Below, piece after piece: positions 60,358 to 64,000 of a stretch of DNA of 64,000 bases. The DNA is from Lachnospiraceae bacterium (GTDB taxonomy: Bacteria; Bacillota; Clostridia; Lachnospirales; Lachnospiraceae), in the NCBI GenBank assembly GCA_910575555.1, contig CAJTFX010000006.1, forward strand, positions 187,509-251,508, in the 5' to 3' direction. A model generated the notes under the pieces. The model saw only the letters and a list, made by a program, of their open reading frames with translations. It had not been told where the DNA came from and searched no databases. A program made the translations under genes and the position numbers. How positions within the stretch are numbered: position 1 is the first letter of the stretch; every line of letters starts with the position of its first letter.

Positions 60358-61761
60358 TTATACAAAAACAATAAATCCTAATACATTACTATTTTGTTCT
60401 TTGGCTGTCGTTAATTCATTGGCAATCTCGTCATAAATAGATTGCCCTTTTTGTTCTATAAAGAGCAGGTTTCCAATTTTTGTTCCTTCTTTCAGAGATT
60501 CCGTATTGTAATATATGCTTTCTCCGTCTTTTACCTTCACATTTTGGTTGGATAATTCTTGCTTCAAAATATTTAATGTTTCGGTATCTGCTTTTTCATA
60601 TTCACTGCCTGTTATATAAATACTTTCGATTCCCTGTTGCTTGCAAGAAAGAGCAATATTTGCAACTGCTATGCTTATTTGTTGGCCTGATGTTAATTGT
60701 TTCCTTTTACGATTTTTGAAGGATAATAATTTATCATCTATCATTGATAAAAAAGCTCTTTTCTTAGGGGGAATATACACTTCCCCGAAGAGACGTGCAT
60801 TGTAAATGGTGCGAATTTCTTCTGAATTCTGGAGCTTGGAACTAAATATCATTTTGCATGCTATCCAGGTGCATATAATGATAATACCAAAAAAGGCACC
60901 AATAATTACGTATTTAACACTTAATCTTGGCTTTAAGATTTGTAAATCATCCGTATCGTCCTCTGATTTCTGTTCTTTCTCTAAATAAGCCAATTGTTGT
61001 TCATTCAAACTAGCTTTTAAATTATTAAGCTGAGTAGCAAACGTTGCAATATTTCCGGAAATCTGACTTTTTCTATCTATCATTGTATTATCTACAATTA
61101 CTTTTTCGGACTCCATTAACAATTTTAGTTTATGTGCTCCTATTTCCTGAAATTCAGTTTCTTTTTTTTGCAGCTGTCTTTTAATGCTTTTTGTTATGGA
61201 GCTTATTTTTTTTTCTTCCGGATAGGCTACTCTGATTAAAATGGAATTTTGATTTTGTGATACAGACCATAATTCGTTAAGATCCGCCTGGTTTACTGGT
61301 AATTTTGTTTCTTCTATAACTATACTGCTCAATTCTCCGCTTTGGATATAATTACAGTACATTGTAATTAAGTCGCTAGTATAATCATTTTTGTTTTCCT
61401 TGGTGAAATCAAAGGTATAGTCAGAGTCAACATAGTACTGTAATTCTGCCACAGGTTTTTCATAAAGGTTCATTTGCATTAAAGAGGAGGATGAAAGGTA
61501 ATTTTTATATTCTTCTATGCGTTCCATTAAAATTATTACGTTGTTTACTTGTTGCATTTGTACTTCAGATAATTCTATGTCTTCTTCTATATTTAGATTT
61601 TCAGATTGTCGGTTTTTTCGTGAATCGTTTAAATATTTTATACCGCTGATCAACAATGCAAATATTATGCCAAAGCATATTATTTGGCGCCAGCTAAAAA
61701 GGATATTCCAGAAAAGCTCTATTAGATTCATTTCATCATTTTTTATCGGATGTGTCTCCAT
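60358..61761 (-). CDS. Wzz/CpsC-like chain-length protein with degenerate BY-kinase-like tail
   Basis: 467 residues from ATG 61761 (GGAGG, 8-nt gap). Helix 1 at ~22-42 (IICFGIIFALLISGI), an extracytoplasmic coiled region, helix 2 at ~283-305 (YVIIGAFFGIIIICTWIA), then a ~150-residue cytosolic tail. The tail aligns by pattern with CpsD-type tyrosine kinases (VANIALSCKQQGIESIYITGS, LLFIEQKGQSIYDEI, VLGFIVFV). The P-loop GEGKST is replaced by YEKADTETL, and no Tyr cluster is seen. It likely controls chain length without kinase activity. It is transcribed toward the wzx/wzy operon. Confidence 0.8.
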   Translation of the reverse strand: METHPIKNDEMNLIELFWNILFSWRQIICFGIIFALLISGIKYLNDSRKNRQSENLNIEEDIELSEVQMQQVNNVIILMERIEEYKNYLSSSSLMQMNLYEKPVAELQYYVDSDYTFDFTKENKNDYTSDLITMYCNYIQSGELSSIVIEETKLPVNQADLNELWSVSQNQNSILIRVAYPEEKKISSITKSIKRQLQKKETEFQEIGAHKLKLLMESEKVIVDNTMIDRKSQISGNIATFATQLNNLKASLNEQQLAYLEKEQKSEDDTDDLQILKPRLSVKYVIIGAFFGIIIICTWIACKMIFSSKLQNSEEIRTIYNARLFGEVYIPPKKRAFLSMIDDKLLSFKNRKRKQLTSGQQISIAVANIALSCKQQGIESIYITGSEYEKADTETLNILKQELSNQNVKVKDGESIYYNTESLKEGTKIGNLLFIEQKGQSIYDEIANELTTAKEQNSNVLGFIVFV

Positions 61762-61822
61762 TTATATTACCTCCATACGTTTTTATAGGTAGCATCTGTA
61801 TTTAATAATTGTTTATATACTT

Positions 61823-61873
61823 AATCACACAAATATTACTTCTCTGATTAAGAAAAGTAATATTTGTGTGATT
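61823..61873. repeat. Perfect 19-bp inverted repeat in the wzz leader
   Basis: AATCACACAAATATTACTT (61823-61841) is exactly matched by its reverse complement at 61855-61873, with a 13-nt loop. On the minus strand it lies between the predicted promoter at 61897-61924 and the start at 61761, so it would form a strong hairpin in the leader RNA. No T run follows it. The rest of the 220-nt gap 61762-61981 holds only the promoter. Confidence 0.75.
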
Positions 61874-61896
61874 GAAATAATTTTACTGTTTGGTCT

Positions 61897-61924
61897 ATGA
61901 TAACTATTTCTTGCGTACCGTCAA
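61897..61924 (-). promoter_or_regulatory. Predicted promoter for the wzz-like gene
   Basis: Read on the minus strand: TTGACG (61924-61919), a 16-nt spacer and TATCAT (61902-61897). Transcription would start near 61890 and give a ~130-nt leader that contains the 19-bp hairpin. A 10-bp inverted repeat (AACTATTTCT at 61902-61911, AGAAATAGTT at 61931-61940) flanks the -35 region. Confidence 0.5.
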
Positions 61925-61981
61925 GATAACAGAAATAGTTCAATAATTCATAAAAAATGTTTTGAATTAAAAGCTTATTCC

Positions 61982-62494
61982 CTAATTTAAGCATATTGAG
62001 TCTCGGGTCATTTCTATATTGTACATATCCCCTTGTTCGCCGACGATGTAGAAACCAGCACGTTGATCTACTTTAATAATCCTTTCATTTGATTTTAATA
62101 CTTCTCCTACAATTTTTTCTAGCTTTAATACTTCAAAGCCAAACAGGCAAACTGCTTTTGTAGCTTCCATTCCAATTCCTTTTTCTGGTGCTTTGTCCTT
62201 ATCCACTACAGTTCTTCCACATTCTGAAGTTTTATTTTTCCAGTCAATATCATATAATGCTATTGCTCCAATAAATTCTTGTAAGTTATCTTTTTTCACA
62301 ATTTTAAACATAATATCATCTTCTTTTTTCAAATAAGATTTATACCATGCTTCCTGATTTTCTTTTGAGATTTCATGTTGGGTTGCAAAATATTCTCTTT
62401 CCTGGTTTCGAAGTAAGCGAAGGGGTTCAATATCCTCTTTTTCTAATGGTTTCAAGCAAATCCTTCCGAAATCAAATTCATATTGATGTTTCAT
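61982..62494 (-). CDS. GNAT N-acetyltransferase (RimJ/RimL-like)
   Basis: 170 residues. CLKPLEKEDIEPLRLLRNQ at the start, FIGAIALYDID as the central strands, a variant acetyl-CoA site KAPEKGIGMEATKAVCLFGF and VLKSNERIIKVDQRAGFY. In sugar loci, GNATs of this branch acetylate amino sugars (as WecD, PseH or FdtC do). It lies 19 nt after the MaoC-like gene on the minus strand. Likely modifies an amino group made by the DegT enzyme at 62936. Confidence 0.8.
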   Translation of the reverse strand: MKHQYEFDFGRICLKPLEKEDIEPLRLLRNQEREYFATQHEISKENQEAWYKSYLKKEDDIMFKIVKKDNLQEFIGAIALYDIDWKNKTSECGRTVVDKDKAPEKGIGMEATKAVCLFGFEVLKLEKIVGEVLKSNERIIKVDQRAGFYIVGEQGDMYNIEMTRDSICLN

Positions 62495-62513
62495 TTTTTT
62501 CCTTTCTATCTTT

Positions 62514-62906
62514 TTATGGAAGCTTCACAAGTGCTTCGCCTTCAATGACAGTTTCTTCTTTGATAGTTCTAACAGTTGTTAATAACTTTGCTTTATTTTT
62601 ATCCAATATTTCATCTAATTCTACACGAATTATTAAATGTTCTCCAATATAAACTGGTCGCTTAAATTTTAAGTTTTGTTGTATATATATCGTTCCATTT
62701 CCCGGAAATTTTGTTCCGATAATTGTTGAAATATAAGAAGCGCTTAACATTCCATGAGCGATTCTTTGTCCAAATATACTTTCCTTTGCGTATGCATTGT
62801 CCATATGCAAGGGATTATAATCGCCAGAGAGTTCAGCGAACTTTTTAATATCTTCAGCATCTATTATTTTCTCCATTTCATAATATTGACCTATTTGAAA
62901 TTCCAT
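62514..62906 (-). CDS. MaoC-like hot-dog fold dehydratase/hydratase
   Basis: 130 residues. The hydratase-2 motif is visible: FAELSGDYNPLHMD with the Asp and His of the active site, then IFGQRIAHGMLSASYIS. The family hydrates enoyl-CoA or related thioesters. Strong AAAAGGAG precedes the ATG. Its place between a DegT aminotransferase and a GNAT suggests it makes an unusual acyl group for an amino sugar, which is inference. Confidence 0.85.
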   Translation of the reverse strand: MEFQIGQYYEMEKIIDAEDIKKFAELSGDYNPLHMDNAYAKESIFGQRIAHGMLSASYISTIIGTKFPGNGTIYIQQNLKFKRPVYIGEHLIIRVELDEILDKNKAKLLTTVRTIKEETVIEGEALVKLP

Positions 62907-62935
62907 TTTCTGCTCCTTTTATTTAGGTTATTGTT

Positions 62936-64000
62936 TTAATTCTTTTCAATAAATTTTATTACTTCGTCACAAATTTTTTGTACATCTTCATATGTTAAAT
63001 AAAGATTCATTGGTAAAGAAAGCGTATGTTCACTTACATAATCAGAAAAAGGACATGTTCCTTTTGCATAACTATACATAGCATAATTGATATTACTTGC
63101 ATAATGAACTCCTGGGAATATTTCTGCCGCATTCAATGCAAGCATTAATTCATCACGGTTTTCTACACATATTTGAAATAGATGATAAGAACTTTCACAA
63201 CCGCTTTCAATTTGAACTAATTTTATTTTGTCTTCATATTTTTTAAATCTATCTGTATACCAATGCGCTAACTGTCGTCTATAAGCATTGTCACGATCTA
63301 GATATTTTAGTTGTACTAATCCAATGGCAGCCATAATTGAGTTGCCATGGCCTTTTTCACCGACATATTCCACATCATATTTCCATTTATAATTCCCCAT
63401 ATTCTGTGTTCGTGCGTAAGTATCCTTATTAATTCCTAACCAAGCTTTTTTGCGGACAATCTCATCAAATTTTCCATTTTTAAAGCAAATCATCCCACTA
63501 TCTGCAGTTGGAAGATTCTTTACAGCCTGAAATGAATATACCACCACTTCCGCATCGCCTCCCGGGATTTCTCCTTTATAACGAGTTCCAGCCATATGGG
63601 CAGCGTCTAAAATTAACTTTAAATTATGTTCCTTACAAATGTTAACAATTTCATGATAATGTCCCATGTTTCCCCCAAGGCCCACGTACATTACAGCGCG
63701 GGTTCTATCTGTAATATGGGCTGATACAGATTCAGGGGTTAAGCACATTGTTTCATCAATATCTGCAAATACGGCTTTCATATGGGATTTCAGAATAGCA
63801 TGGTTGGAAGATACAAAAGTAATAGGCGTAGTAATGATCTCGTCTTCGTCTGCCCAGTTATATTGTTCTTTGAGAATATCTATTGCCATGTATAGTCCTA
63901 TGGTAGAAGAGTTTAAATAATGAGAAAAAGGAAGCCCTGTGTATACTTTCCATGCATTTTCGAATTCCACTGTTTTAAACCCTAATCCAGTCCAACCGGC
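62936..64000 (-). CDS. DegT/DnrJ/EryC1 sugar aminotransferase (5' end outside window)
   Basis: At least 354 residues; the frame is still open at the window edge (AGWTGLGFKT at the boundary), so the start lies beyond base 64000. PLP-binding features: LNSSTIGLYMAI, LILDAAHMAGTRY and the Schiff-base Lys in YSFQAVKNLPTADSG. YHLFQICVENRDEL lies near the C-terminus. It transfers an amino group to a keto-sugar nucleotide. First visible gene of a minus-strand operon with the MaoC-like and GNAT genes. Confidence 0.88.
   Translation of the reverse strand, partial: AGWTGLGFKTVEFENAWKVYTGLPFSHYLNSSTIGLYMAIDILKEQYNWADEDEIITTPITFVSSNHAILKSHMKAVFADIDETMCLTPESVSAHITDRTRAVMYVGLGGNMGHYHEIVNICKEHNLKLILDAAHMAGTRYKGEIPGGDAEVVVYSFQAVKNLPTADSGMICFKNGKFDEIVRKKAWLGINKDTYARTQNMGNYKWKYDVEYVGEKGHGNSIMAAIGLVQLKYLDRDNAYRRQLAHWYTDRFKKYEDKIKLVQIESGCESSYHLFQICVENRDELMLALNAAEIFPGVHYASNINYAMYSYAKGTCPFSDYVSEHTLSLPMNLYLTYEDVQKICDEVIKFIEKN

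Overview
The window reads as one large cell-surface glycan locus from a low-to-mid GC Gram-positive anaerobe, most likely a Lachnospiraceae/Clostridia-type Firmicute. This is inferred from strong GGAGG-type ribosome binding sites, sigma-A promoters with 17-nt spacers, wall-teichoic-acid type genes (TarI/TarJ and the TagF family), secreted proteins with InlB-type and FN3-type repeats, and an AAA-ATPase/PD-(D/E)XK gene common in gut Clostridia and Bacteroidetes. No tRNA, rRNA, CRISPR array or transposase was seen.

Layout. 1-754: end of a dTDP-rhamnose operon (rfbA tail, rfbC). 828-3643: two convergent secreted proteins, one with a transglutaminase-like domain, separated by a bidirectional terminator. 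3855-14539: two ABC-type glycan exporters. The first has an ATPase with a Wzt-like C-terminal domain, and the second has a short ATPase. Between them lie a two-domain GT2 enzyme, a methyltransferase-kinase-like fusion resembling the chain terminator WbdD, a WbaP-like initiating phosphoglycosyl transferase and another GT2. 14683-31061, behind its own promoter: a DPM1-like GT2, TarI and TarJ (CDP-ribitol synthesis), four TagF-family polyol-phosphate transferases (one a 1435-residue TagF-HAD-TagF fusion), a GT-C-like membrane protein and a secreted parallel beta-helix protein. 31254-38570, behind another promoter: two O-antigen-ligase-like proteins, a flippase-like membrane protein and a pyruvyltransferase-FrhB fusion. 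38696-43477: UDP-glucose dehydrogenase, a PglF/CapD-type 4,6-dehydratase and the AAA-ATPase/nuclease gene. 43483-43826 is a decayed GNAT acetyltransferase.

From about 44 kb the DNA becomes visibly more AT-rich and holds a second, Wzx/Wzy-type locus. It contains a DegT aminotransferase, a PglD/NeuD acetyltransferase, two PglC-like phosphoglycosyl transferases, a PLP decarboxylase/epimerase/ATP-grasp trio, a GT4, a TviB/TviC pair (UDP-GalNAcA), an orphan glycosyltransferase, an EpsG-like polymerase, a Wzx flippase and two paralogous GT-B enzymes. On the minus strand it continues with a Wzz-like protein carrying a degenerate kinase domain, a GNAT, a MaoC-like protein and a DegT aminotransferase cut by the window edge.

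Working together, the left part looks like an ABC-exported, polyol-phosphate-containing (probably ribitol-phosphate) wall polymer plus decorations. The right part looks like a Wzx/Wzy polysaccharide with di-N-acetylbacillosamine-type and amino-uronic sugars. The most unusual points are a nine-G tract that puts the PglD reading frame out of register with its only good start, the methyltransferase-kinase fusion beside a Wzt with a substrate-binding-type tail, and the TagF-HAD-TagF fusion whose second TagF domain has lost both catalytic histidines.
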